Shown: positions 1-9,945 of the stretch, in pieces | Layout: each line of letters starts with the position of its first letter | Numbering within the stretch: the stretch's first letter is position 1 | Source: Posidonia oceanica | Lineage: Eukaryota > Streptophyta > Magnoliopsida > Alismatales > Posidoniaceae | Direction: 5' to 3' | DNA: 64,000 bases | Assembly: GCA_037176725.1 (NCBI GenBank) | Contig: JAZBRS010000029.1 | Coordinates: forward strand, 126,017,001 to 126,081,000 | The notes under the pieces: generated by a model | Told to the model about the DNA's origin: nothing | What the model saw: the letters and a program-made list of their open reading frames with translations, nothing else | Databases searched by the model: none | Translations under genes and position numbers: made by a program

Positions 1-1010
1 AAATTCACTATCATGTCTTGCGTTTTGTCATCGACTGCGACCCGGTTGGCGATCTGTTTGCTTTGCCCTCTCTTCAGGCTGGTAGTCCTAACTACCCAGA
101 TGACATCCGTCAAATTATCTAGCTTTCCAGTCGGTGAGTTCGATAACTTGCCATGCCCCTTCACTCTCCTTCCCTGCGTTCTGTCACAGGTCGTGTCTTG
201 GTTGACGATCTCGTTGCTTTGCCCTCTCTTCGGGCTGGTAGTCCTAACTACCCGGATGACATCCGTCAAACTGTCTAGTTTTTCAGTCGATGAGTCCGAT
301 AACTTGCCATGTCCCTTCTGCATCGGGTTAGTATCCCTAACTGCTTGAATGATATTCGTCAAACTGTCTAGCGTCCCGGATGGCAAGTCTGTTAGTCTTG
401 TCTGGAGCCCCTCTCTCCGGGCTGATAACTCCAACTATCTGGCTGATGAGTCCGTCAACTTATCATGCCCCTCTTTCCGGTCGACAAGCTTGTTAGTTTT
501 CTCTGGCGTCCCTTTTTTGCACAAGTTGGATAGCTTGTCGTGTCCCTTCCTGGGCTGGTCAGCCGTCAACTTGTCACCCTGCATCTCATTGCATCGCATT
601 GCATCTCATCGCATTCCATTGGCACGCAACATACTCATCTGCATTCACTATGCCCCCTCTCGACTGGCAGAACTGTTAACCTGTCACTGCCCTTACATCT
701 AGTATCATCACACCAGCATTACATGCTAGGTAGCCGCATTAGCATCGCGCAGAGTCGCACACACCCCAGCGAAGCTTAGTGCACACCAACATCATCATTC
801 AGCATCACCATTAGCATTGCATAATTTGCATCAGCATTACATACTAAGCATCCGCACTAGCATTTGCATTTCGGCAACGAGTCATAACTTTCGGTGCATC
901 CGTTGAATAAGTGACTCAACGCCAATAGCAAACACCACCCTCCCACTGGCTTTAGGCAGGGTGTCTTATTAATCATAAGCATCGGTCTTGCTACTCTTGA
1001 CCTTGCTCAA
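1..1010 (+). repeat. 3' untranslated repeat region of a Tat/Ogre element (E0)
   Basis: Non-coding 3' part of a forward Tat/Ogre retrotransposon whose body lies left of the window. A degenerate unit with a CTGGTAGTCCTAACTACCC core, followed by GATGACATCCGTCAAA, recurs at about 57 and 219, with weaker copies near 320 and 410. The same motif occurs in E2 at 32560-32620, just upstream of its satellite array, so this is the equivalent region of a related element. Positions 850-1010 match the block just upstream of the 3' LTR in E2 (34835-34985). Small open frames here are not convincing genes. Confidence 0.75.
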
Positions 1011-1021
1011 AGAGAGGCATC
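1011..1021 (+). other. Polypurine tract of E0
   Basis: The purine-rich stretch ending in GAGAGGCATC lies directly against TGTAGATAC, the first bases of the LTR. E2 has GGAGGGGCATC before TGTAGACA, and E3 has the complement of GGAGGGGTATC. This is the expected primer site for plus-strand synthesis. Confidence 0.75.
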
Positions 1022-3029
1022 TGTAGATACCTTAGGCGGACTCCTTCGGAAGAGCTTGCTCCAGTTGCGATGAGGCATTACCCAACACCATAAACCAACC
1101 CAGCATCCCACACCAATCCTAGACTTAGCCCAAGACCATAAACCTATCCAAAACCACTAGCCTTAGACACCTAAAGCCCAATTGATGGCCAGATACTCAA
1201 GAAACAGGCCCAAGGTCCATGCAGTAGGCCCAGCACTAGGTCCACCGTGTATTTCTACCAAAGATCATTGCTACGGATAACTAGCGCGGATCACTACTGC
1301 GGATAGCATGCGCAGATAACCACCGCAGATAGCTGGCACACTGTCCCTTGTGTCAGTAACTGCTGCAAAGGTTTGATTTGTCCATCCACCTTTGGACCAT
1401 CAATTCCTTGCTTCTTATTGGCTCGCATGGATCTAGAGGTGTGCCTTGACATGGCTAGATCATCATACCCCTCATCCCAATTCAAATCTCAATCCAATCC
1501 CATTTATTCACATCTATACCACACATTTTCAATTCTGTTAAGCATCAACGTACCCCATGCAATCCAGCTTCCTATTTAAACACCCCCACCTCATCCATAA
1601 CAAGGTTGTTGACGAGAAGCCTACCCAAGCCCACAACACACCTCCGCCGGCCACAACCGACACCTAGCAACTTCCCTAGCTGAGCACTCCATCATCTCTG
1701 GCCATTCGAGCCTCTTGAGCCACAACAAATTCCCACACTAACACTGCACAACACTCCACAACCCCTGCAAAGCACAACCCTCGCCATCACAAGTGCCCAC
1801 AGCCTAGTCACCGTCGCCTTCGTCGCGTCTAGAGCAATGCCGAACCGGAGAAGCGCTGCCGTGAGACACCGTCCCTAGAAGGGACAGTCTACGCTTCGGC
1901 ACAGGTGAGTAATCCCTCCCTTAGCGTAGTTTTCTCTTCCTCTTGCTTCGCATTGCCTTCTCGACATTTGTTTTCATCTGCATTTCATCTATTTTTCTGG
2001 TTTGCATCGTCTCTATTTTTCGACGATGGGTTCATCACCTGCGTAAGGCCGACTGCCACTGAATGTGAGGTGTGTCCTGTCCTGGCGCGTGCGCTCGTCT
2101 CCCTCCTCCTCCCTGATGTTCCAAATGCATCGGTAGCCTCAAAACTGTCGTGCTCAGGCTGATTGCTCATCGACGGTCAGGAAATGCATGCATCACAGTG
2201 GGTGGCAATGATGGGAGGTGGAGAGCATTGGTTTTGGTTTGAATCTCATTGCATTGTGTTTCCTTTAGGTGCACGTCATTCCCACTACATGTTTGCATAG
2301 TTTTACGTTCAATTTGCATATCGTTTGCATCAAATTTGAGCAATGATGCCGCTATCTATAAACTGTAATATCTGGACTGCATGTTCCAACTGCGGATAGC
2401 TGCCGTAGATAGCTACTGTGGATTACTGGTGTGATTCACCCATATTCAGAACAGACAGTGAAGCTGAGCATGTCTATGTCTTTTCATTTGCATGATTTTG
2501 GTTTACCGCATTCATATCTGCTTTCTCTACATGTTTACCTACATCTACATGGCATTTAGCATCAAGCATCCAATTTCTAGGCATATATTTAAGAGCATGC
2601 ATCCATTTGCAATGCATCACATTATTTGCCCATAGGCATATATTAATCGGCATTTACATGCCTACATTAGCCACACATGCGAGCGATCAAGCTTAGAAAG
2701 ACCGACTCGTCGGGCGTATGGGGGTTCCCGTGCGTAACAGGAGTCTTTATCCTTTTTTTGGACTGCAATGACCAATGTGTCTGCATCCATTAGTATGAAG
2801 CATCTTATTTTCAATATTGCATGTATATCATGTTTTGCATTCGGTTTTTCTTGTCTTCCGATTTTAATAGACTAGGTGGCGACTCTATCTGTCTTATCTT
2901 CTTTATTTTCTTCGTATTCGGTGTTTTCGAGTTGAGTCCTCCTCAAATGCACCACTCTGCCGTGACCTTATCAGTTCATATGCGTGGTTCCTGGTCGCGC
3001 GTTCCGCCCCCGTCGCTGGCATGGTCACA
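1022..3029 (+). mobile_element. LTR of Tat/Ogre element E0 (LTR0)
   Basis: A 2,008-base LTR from TGTAGATAC to ATGGTCACA, directly downstream of a polypurine tract. It holds a TATTTAAA box at 1573-1580, a G/C-rich leader ending in a splice-donor-like ACAG|GTGAGT at 1901-1910, the conserved GAAAGACCGACT block near 2696, and the PBS-like TGGCGACTCT at 2877-2886. Imperfect palindromic GCGGATAGC/GCAGATA repeats at 1260-1345 and 2385-2430 sit where other LTRs carry GACGC/GCGTC modules. Bases after 3029 (AGTAGCAACTTTG) look like a decayed PBS, so this could be a 5' LTR as well as a 3' LTR. No target duplication was found. Confidence 0.8.
1905..1910 (+). other. Splice-donor-like site in LTR0
   Basis: ACAG|GTGAGT matches the plant donor consensus. 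It follows a G/C-rich stretch downstream of the TATA-like box. Sites of the same kind occupy the same relative place in S3 (55664), S2 (38443), S1, the E1 5' LTR and the E3 LTR, which suggests selection rather than chance. Use as a splice site is inferred. Confidence 0.5.
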
Positions 3030-3294
3030 AGTAGCAACTTTGTTTTGGAATTATTATTCAAAATTATGTTAGAAGACTATCTATGATTATATTTGAAGAG
3101 GAGGCACACTAGTTTTCAGAAAAGAAGGGTCTTTTTGTAATAAAAGAAAAATAGAGCAGGCAATATGTGATTTACTCATCTAAGTCTAGTGACCAGCACG
3201 TCTAGCATAATTGGAAAATCTTTTGCTGGGTGGGGCACCCTTGGAAAAAAGTATGGGTGGGCTTTAGATCTATGTCGCGTGTCCTTGATACAGA

Positions 3295-3376
3295 TATGAT
3301 GTAAACTTACTTTTTGATTCTACATTTCTTCCCAACTTACCCTTTTTGAGTTACTTTATAATGGTTCTTGGGTTGC
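3295..3376 (+). repeat. Left inverted arm
   Basis: Begins TATGATGTAAACTTAC and runs through CTTTTTGAGTTACTTTATAATGG. It matches the reverse complement of 4937-5018 with scattered mismatches and small indels. Confidence 0.7.
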
Positions 3377-4140
3377 AAGAGATCTAGTTTTATCTTGTTG
3401 CTACTACTTCTATACATTCAAAGTAACATGTTAGTACCTACAAATTAAATCTGTAACATAATAAAGCTAACAAGATATATCTTCTAGTACATAGCATTAC
3501 AAGTCGCAACTATTTCTCAAAAAAATCAAGACACGAGCTTTAGAGCAAATAGTAAGTAAAATTCCATTTTTACTTGTGATTAGCAAAATGCGATTCTAAG
3601 TAAGCAAAAGACCACCATCAACATGTGAAAATTATTTTTTTTGGTAGGTAAATGATAATATTGAGGATTGTAAAATTCACAATCATGCATTACACGATTT
3701 TGACTCAACTAGAAACCACAAAACAAATCTAGCAACAAACATATCTAAATTGTGACATGTCTTCTAGTACTTAGATTCCAAATCAGAATGATATCTTAGA
3801 AAAATCAAGCCATATACTTTTAGAGCAAATAGTAAGCAAAATGTAATTTTCACTTTTGTCCCACAAAATGTAAGAGTTCTGGTGATGAATTACTTTTGGT
3901 CGCTTTCCACTTGTCCACCGTATCTAGCAACATCAGGAGTCATCACATTGTTTGGTGCACAAAATCTTTCATGAAACTATGGAAGAGATGAATAGAAAAT
4001 AGCTAGAAATAAGATTAGTCAATGTGAACAACTATTTTAAGGACATTCTATCTCTATGTTCATACTATATAATTATTGACATGTCCATGGGTTACTGGCA
4101 TTGTTGTCCATTGAGTGTCACTCCATCTCTAGTATAGTTA

Positions 4141-4778
4141 GGCTACGTTTGTCAACAAACTCCCACAGCTCCCTACCATTCCGTTCTCCCCAACATCTAA
4201 ATTTCTCAAACAAACATACGATCTGTGGAGCACTCTTTGCTGTGGAAAAAGCTCCTACTAGTGTTCATTCATGAAGGATTTTGGAAGCTACTAGATGCAA
4301 GCTCCTCCAAGGAGTTGGTGGATTCGTGTCTTCTTGCCGCATCGTTGGGGATTTGTTTCTCACCCTGAAGACCTCCTCGCCTTCTGCCTTTCCCTGTGCT
4401 CCGACGGCCTCCTCGCTTCCACATCGTTGGGGATTCGTGTCGTCTCACTCCCTTGCTCCGTCGGCCACCTCCTATCTGCATCGTTCGACGTCGCTGAAGT
4501 GACAAGACTGTTCGACTCAATTGACGGCCTCCTCCTTTGACATGCTATTCGAGCAATCGAGCGGCGACAAGCACCAGTCGACGACATAGTCACATCGGAG
4601 GGCATATCGGGGATAGGCTACGTCGAAGAGTCGTGGGAGCGGGGGGTTGATAAAAGCAACTCCCCCTTTGGGAGAGCACTGAAGTGGAGCTCGGTACTGT
4701 AGCATGCACTAAGAACATCCACTACAGTTGTGGATTCCGTGAGTTGAGAGCTGCTTAGATCTACAAACAAACGCAATC
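4141..4778. mobile_element. Non-autonomous PIF/Harbinger-type MITE
   Basis: A 638-base insert flanked on both sides by TTA (4138-4140 and 4779-4781), the usual 3-base target of PIF/Harbinger elements. The ends are GGCTACGTTTGT and, on the other strand, GATTGCGTTTGT: 9 of 12 positions agree, including the CGTTTGT core. The inside is richer in G/C than its surroundings and holds internal direct copies of a CATCGTTGGGGAT motif (about 4340, 4423). Several overlapping open frames on both strands reflect base composition; none looks like a transposase. Confidence 0.7.
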
Positions 4779-4936
4779 TTAGTCCACCTCTTTAGTATAT
4801 AGTGTGGTGGAAGATGCAAAATATTATTATAAAGAAGCACCTTTAATGCATGCATGCATAAAATACCCATAGATTCATATCCTTTGCAAGTGCATTTTAT
4901 TGTATGAAATATGTAGCTAAAAAATACCCATAGATT

Positions 4937-5018
4937 CATACCCAAGAGCTAATATAAAGTAGCTCAAAAAGAGTAAGTTGGGAAGAGGCATAGAATCAAA
5001 AAGTGAGTTTACATCATA
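4937..5018 (-). repeat. Right inverted arm
   Basis: Reverse complement of 3295-3376. It stops just before the LTR boundary at 5026, so the LTR probably inserted into or beside this arm. Confidence 0.65.
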
Positions 5019-5025
5019 GATATAT

Positions 5026-6930
5026 TGTGACCACGTAGTCGGACGACGGTTAGGCCACTCCCTAGGGGGCCGGTTGGGTCATGGCCAACAGTGCATTTGA
5101 GAGGGACTTGACTCGAGAAAACACTGGAAAAACGGGCGAGTGCAAAGGAAAAGAAGGGAAAAGACGTGGAGTCGTCACTTAATCTATTAAAACCAGGAGA
5201 CTAGGAAAATCGTATGTGAAAATATGCAGAAAAACTTATGTAGTTTCAAAACATACAAATTCGACCCAAATTTATATGATACAAGGTCAATGCGGTCCAG
5301 AGAAAGGGTAAGGACTCCTGTTAAGCACGGAGAAGGTGTTAGACACCCCTGATATGTCCGAGGAAGTTGGTTTTTCTTGATCAATCCGCGCTTGTGTGGC
5401 TAATGTTGGTATATAACGTCGGTTTATGTTCGCTCGAGGGTGGTATGTAACATGCATTTATAAACCATGCAAAGCTTAGTAGAATCATGTGAAAATGACT
5501 AATTAAGGTTGAAATGCCACGATGTGATGATAAACAAATCATGGAAGCAAAACCAAAGCCAAGCGAGTTAAGTAAATGAAAGACGAGACAGCAAACGGGG
5601 GCTCTGTCCATTGTCTAACCTCTGTTAAATACGCGCAGGCAATAGGCGAGATCAGTATGCGCAGCCATTACATGAGACACGCTGCTTCAGATAATGAACA
5701 TTCATCGCCATCAAAATGTGATGCAATCAATATGAAACATGAAACTAAAGACATGGAAATATAGAGGATACAACCAGGAATAAAGCCATGTGATTATTTT
5801 GTAAGATGGAAGCTTAGATTGTGAGATACATCGGCTCAAAATCTGGCCTGGGACTGCCAAAAACGCGAGACAAACCCACGGTTCAACCAGACAGTCTGGG
5901 GGCCAAACTTCATCGCCAAACCCCACATCACTGGTGATGCAACGCATGCAAGCATGTATTGGGGAAGCAAGGCGGCACATCCAAGAGTAAAATCATGTGA
6001 TTGGTATGCAAAATGGGTGCCTGGATCACGAGATACGTCGGCTCAAAGTCCGGCCCAGAGGCTGCCAGAAACGCGAGACAAACATGTGGTCTATTCCAGT
6101 AGTCCGGTGGCCAGATTTCGTCGCCAAATCCCGCATCACCGATGATGCAAAACATGCAAGTGTGGTTTGGAAAAACAAGAGCATACATCCACGAGTAAGA
6201 ACATGCAACTAGTATGCGAAATAGACATTTGGATTGCACGGAGCTTCGGCTCGAACTCCAGCGTATGACTGTCAGAAACACGCGACCAATACGCAAGAAC
6301 AATACACGAGACTGGTCTGACAGTCCAGATGCCTGATTTCATCGCCGAAACATGCGACTCAGACGATGCAAAACGTGCGAAAGTCGATCAGGGAAGCACG
6401 TCGGCATTCCCACGAACAGAACCACATTCTCAGTGTGGGGAATGAGTGGGTGGATCACTCCACCTGTCCCTTCCCCTTTCGCCACTGGAACTCGGTGGAT
6501 TTCCGGCCATTAGAGAGGCCGGGGACCCAAGGAGCTTAGCTGTGAGGCTTCTAGAGGGTGAGGGAGGAATAAGGGATGCAATGCGAGCTAAAAGGAATGA
6601 CCGTTGCCTCCTTCCCACTTTCACTTGACGTTCATCGACGTCGCCGTGCGTTACCGGCCGTGGAGATGGCCAGGAGCTCAGGGAGCGAGTCTGGCAAGTC
6701 GGGTAGCAGGGGAAGAGGGTCGGGAAGAGTCCCAAGGCCTCAGGCACACTAAGGTGAAAGGGAATTTATCTGTGGAGCAGGCCAGAGGGGCGGATGGCGA
6801 AGTTAGATGCGGCATTGGACGGTGAGCTCGGGCATGGTGAATGCGGGTGTGGGAAGCTCAGGGTCAATGGCCTGGCTATTTCCCTTCTTGTGGGGGCACC
6901 ATGGCCTATATAAAGTCCCCATTGGCTTGA
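5026..6930 (-). mobile_element. 3' LTR of reverse element E1 (LTR1a), truncated
   Basis: Read on the minus strand, this LTR ends GGTCACA at 5026. It aligns in order with LTR1b (from 16086): the U5 block with GGAGTCGTCA (5168-5177), the conserved CCAGAGAAAGGGTAAGGACTCC block near 5294, and the G/C-rich leader with TTTCCGGCCAT near 6500, matching about 17898. A TATA-like sequence lies at 6906-6914. The minus-strand leader reads CACAG|ATAAAT near 6767 where LTR1b has CACAG|GTAATT, so the donor-like site looks mutated. The U3 start (TGTCTACA on the plus strand) and the adjoining polypurine tract are missing. Divergence from LTR1b is large, so the pair is old or not from one insertion. Confidence 0.7.
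5810..6420 (-). repeat. Three ~206-base tandem repeats inside LTR1a
   Basis: A unit with GAGATACRTCGGCTCAAA, then a CGCGAGACAAAC-like stretch and a CATCGCC..GATGATGCAA block, starts near 5822, 6029 and 6235. It occupies the LTR portion in which LTR1b and S3 carry repeats of about 230 bases with the palindromic module. The sequence differs but the architecture is the same. Confidence 0.7.
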
Positions 6931-7140
6931 GTTTTCAAATCACCAGCAACTCTTTTCTTTTCCGGTTCTTTCTATTTTTGAGGGAATCTCGGCTGTTCTT
7001 ATGAATTTGAGTGAAATTCCTCGTCATGTTTTCAAGGTAACAAATTGTTCTTCTCCCTCCGATCAAGTGCAACTTCGATTGGAAGCGCTTCCCCATCACT
7101 TGGTGAATCTTTTGGTGAATGGGAAGGTACTGAGGGGGCG
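6931..7140. other. Unassigned segment at a chimeric junction
   Basis: About 210 bases between recognisable LTR sequence and the broken E1 polyprotein. From 7141 rightwards the bases match E3 near 48610 (GATGAAATTCCCATGAATC in E3). To the left there is no match to any other copy in the window. A short plus-strand frame at 7001-7225 runs through the join into antisense pol sequence, so it is not a gene. The segment may be unique U3 of LTR1a or a captured fragment. Confidence 0.35.
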
Positions 7141-7227
7141 CATGTATGAAATTCTCATGAATCTATCAGCTATGACATCTGTGCACAAACTACAGCAATC
7201 TGCCTCCATGGTTGACCAGAAGTAGTT

Positions 7228-7707
7228 CTAGAACATAATCTTCTTGGCTAGCAACATACCGTTCATGTAAGGGCCGCAGGTTCCTACATGGACTTGAAGC
7301 ATCAGTGTGTCGGCCTCTCTCTTGTCTACGCAGCGTGGGAGCATCTGGTTGTAGGATCTTCTATATAGATGCCCTGTTCTTAGCACATACTTTAACGCCA
7401 GACGCACCAAAGTATTTCTATCTGTTGCTGAGGCGTCAGGTGGGAGGCTGTCAGATTCCAAGAAGACCTTGATGTCATGGTACCATGGTTGCTCTTCTGT
7501 TGGATCTGCCTCTTCTATGCTCATGCAATGCGCCGACTGCTCCATGCGAGTGACTGATACGTCTACTACATGGTCTTCGGGTATGTTGAGCCAGGATGTC
7601 AAGTTTGCCAGTGCATCTGCATATACGTTCCTCGCTCTGTTCATGTATGTGAAGCGGACGCTCTCGAACTCCTCGATGAGCTTCAGCAGATGTTCATGGT
7701 AAGGCAC
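7228..7707 (-). pseudogene. End of second RNase H and start of integrase (E1)
   Basis: Residues 1-45 hold the last motif of the second RNase H (NVYADALANL, with the last catalytic Asp). They are followed by a spacer ending EEQPWYHDIKVFLES and the integrase zinc-binding region (HLYRRSYNQMLPRCVDK, then VHVGTCGPYMNG). The E2 and E3 copies have GPH or DPH where E1 has GPY, so a zinc-ligand His appears lost. The frame stops at 7228 and the DDE core that should follow is deleted. It is separated from the upstream pol frame by a TAG near 7743-7750, where E3 has an intact Gln codon context (CCTGGG against CCTAGG on the plus strand). Confidence 0.8.
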
Positions 7708-7743
7708 GAGCTTTGGATCCTTTGTCTTCCAGTCACCGTTTAC

Positions 7744-8550
7744 CTAGGAGATCACTAACATTGCATCGCCGTGCACATGCAGTTTCTGCACCTCATGCTT
7801 GAGTGCGACTCTCAGTCCCAGGATGCATGCTTCATACTCAGCCTCGTTGTTGGTGCATTCAAATGTCAGCTTCCTTGCAAAGGGGATCAACTGCCCCTGA
7901 GGCATTGCTAATACAACACCCACGCCTCGACCTCTTCTGTTGACGGCACCATCAAAGTATAGCTGCCACTGCTGCTTGTCTTCAAGGTCCTTCTGCTCAG
8001 AATTCTTCATGGCGAACAGGATGTCCTCATCGAGGAACTGTGTTTGTAGACGCTGGTATTCAGGCAGTGGGAAGTCAGCCAGATGATTTGCCATAGCTTG
8101 GCTCTTCATGGACTTCTGTGTGACGAAGGTGATGTCGTACTGAGATAGCAACACCTGCCACTTAATACATCTACCTACCATGGTTGGCTTCTGGAAGAGG
8201 AACTTCATTGGGTCATGCTGGCAAAGAAGCTGAACTGGATAGGCCGTTATGTAATGTCTTAGTCTTTGCGCAGCCCAGACAAGGGATAAGTAGACCTTCT
8301 CTATGGTGCTGTATCTGGCTTCGCAGTCATTAAATTTTTTGCTCAAGTAATAGATGGCTCGTTCCTTTATGCCTAACTCATTATGTTGGTCCAAGACTGC
8401 GTCCATGGAATGCTGAGTAGTAGAGAGATATAGGAGCAGAGGTTGCCCTAGCGTGGGGGCAACTAGGACCGGAGGTTTGATAAGGAGCTGCTTGATTTTG
8501 TCAAATGCAGCCTGGCACTCATCGCTCTAGTTGATCTGTGCATTCTTTCT
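7744..8550 (-). pseudogene. RNase H plus second (aRNH-type) RNase H (E1)
   Basis: The first ~95 residues are the RT-linked RNase H (AIYYLSKKFNDCEARYSTIEK and the following helix). After a linker, residues about 147-220 form a second RNase H with LYFDGA, NNEAEYEA and HVHGDAMLVIS, carrying Asp, Glu and Asp catalytic positions; the final Asp is in the next frame (7228-7707). Such a second domain is the hallmark of Tat/Ogre elements and is thought to have been acquired from the host. Its normal role is removal of RNA from RNA:DNA hybrids during reverse transcription. The upstream join to RT (8407-8558) contains stops. Confidence 0.85.
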
Positions 8551-8558
8551 CAAGAGTT

Positions 8559-9945
8559 TCAAGATCGGTTCGTAGATGGGAGTGAGCTGCGCAATGAACC
8601 GACTAATGTATTGCAATCGCCCAACAGTCCTTGGATCTCCTTTTCAGTTCTGGGGGGTGGCATTTCCGCGATGGCTCTTGCTTTGCTTGGGTCCACCTCA
8701 ATTCCCCTTTGGCTGACAATATAACCTAGGAGCTTTCCGAACGATACCCTGAATACACACTTGTTGGGGTTGAGGTGGAGCTTGTACTTCCTCAAGTGAT
8801 CAAAAAGCTTCTTCAAGCAGGCGAGGTGATACTTGGGCTCTCTGGACTTGGCAATCATGTCGTCCACGTAGACCTCAATTTCTTGGTACATGAGGTCGTG
8901 GAACAGCGTTGTCATGGCCCTCTGATAGGTTGCCCTTGCGTTCTTGAGCCCAAACGGCATTACTTGATAGCCAAAGACTCCTCAAGGGGTGATAAAGGAT
9001 GTCTTTTTCATGTCTTCTTTTGCCATTCTGATCTGGTTATAGTCGGAGAAGCCGTCCATAAATGAGAGCATTTTGTGGCTCGCTGTATTGTTGACTAGGA
9101 CGTCAATGTGCGGTAGCGGGAAGTCGTCCTAGGGACTCGTCTTGTTCAGGTCCCTATAGTCGATGTACATGCGGACTCAACTGTCTTTCTTTGGCACTGG
9201 CACAACATTAGCAAATCATTCTGGGTATAGGACGACCTTGAGGAAGTTAACATTATGCTGCTTCATAGTTTCTTCTTTGATCTTGAGCAGCCATTGTGGT
9301 CACCATCTCTTGAGTTTCTGCTTCACTGGCTTTGCATATGGCTTCAGCGGTAGAGTGTATACCACTATCTCGACGTCGAGGCCGACCATGTCATCATAAC
9401 TCCAGGCGAAAACGTCTACATATTATTTTAGAAAAGCTAGGAATTCTACTCTGGCCTGGAGTGATAAAGGATGTCTTTTTCATGTCTTCTTCTGCCATTC
9501 TGATCTGGTTATAGTCAGAGACGCCGTCCATAAATGAGAGCATTTTGTGGCCCATTGTGTTGTCGACTAGGATGTCAATGTGCGGTGGCGGGAAGTCGTC
9601 CTTGGGACTCCCCTTGTTCAAGTCCCTGTAGTCGATGCACATGCGGACCCGACCGTCTTTCTTTGGCACTGGCACAACATTAGCAAGCCATTCTGGGTAT
9701 AGGACGACCTTGAGGAAGCTGACATTATGCTGCTTCATAGTTTCTTCTTTGATCTTGAGTAGTCATTGTTGTCGCCATCGCTTGAGTTTCTGCTTCACTG
9801 GCTTTGCATATGGCTTCAGCAGCAGAGTGTGTACCACTATCTCGACGTCGAGGCCGACCATGTCATCATAACTCCAAGCGAAAGCGTCTACATATTCCTT
9901 GAGAAAAGCTAGGAATTCTACTCTGGCCTGGGGTGACAGTTTGGT
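8559..9945 (-). pseudogene. Reverse transcriptase, split and partly duplicated (E1)
   Basis: Two blocks are readable. The N-terminal block (9394-9738) has VPKKDGRVRMCIDYRDLNK and the FMDGVSDYNQI palm segment with its Asp. The C-terminal block (8559-8960) begins MPFGLKNARATYQRAM and has EVYVDDMIAKS, so the YVDD active site is intact. Between them lies an extra copy of the N-terminal block (8991-9462) inserted in tandem, which breaks the domain. Stops occur at both joins. The family role is copying the element RNA into DNA. Confidence 0.85.
8991..9934 (-). repeat. 472-base tandem duplication inside RT
   Basis: Copy 1 (8991-9462) and copy 2 (9463-9934) both run from GATAAAGGATGTC to CTCTGGCCTGG at an offset of exactly 472. 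They share a few bases (GG.GTGA) at the joint. The copies differ at a few percent of positions, so the duplication is not recent. E3 carries only one copy of the segment (about 50430-50900). Confidence 0.85.

Larger units (their letters stand above)
3030..5025. mobile_element. AT-rich remnant of a DNA transposon with long inverted arms
   Basis: No coding region is seen outside the embedded MITE. About 80 bases at 3295-3376 recur as the reverse complement at 4937-5018, giving an element-like structure of about 1.7 kb. Related subterminal direct repeats built on CTTCTAGTAC and TTTTAGAGCAAATAGTAAG occur at about 3480-3560 and 3766-3845. The right arm is cut by the LTR starting at 5026, so the outer end and any target duplication are lost. 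Superfamily not determined. Confidence 0.5.

Noticed and set aside
4281..4605. Overlapping open frames inside the MITE
   Set aside because: Internal repeats and G/C bias explain them; no transposase or host-gene motif is visible.
9163..9871. Plus-strand frames of 78 residues occurring twice
   Set aside because: They are antisense shadows of the two copies of the duplicated RT segment.
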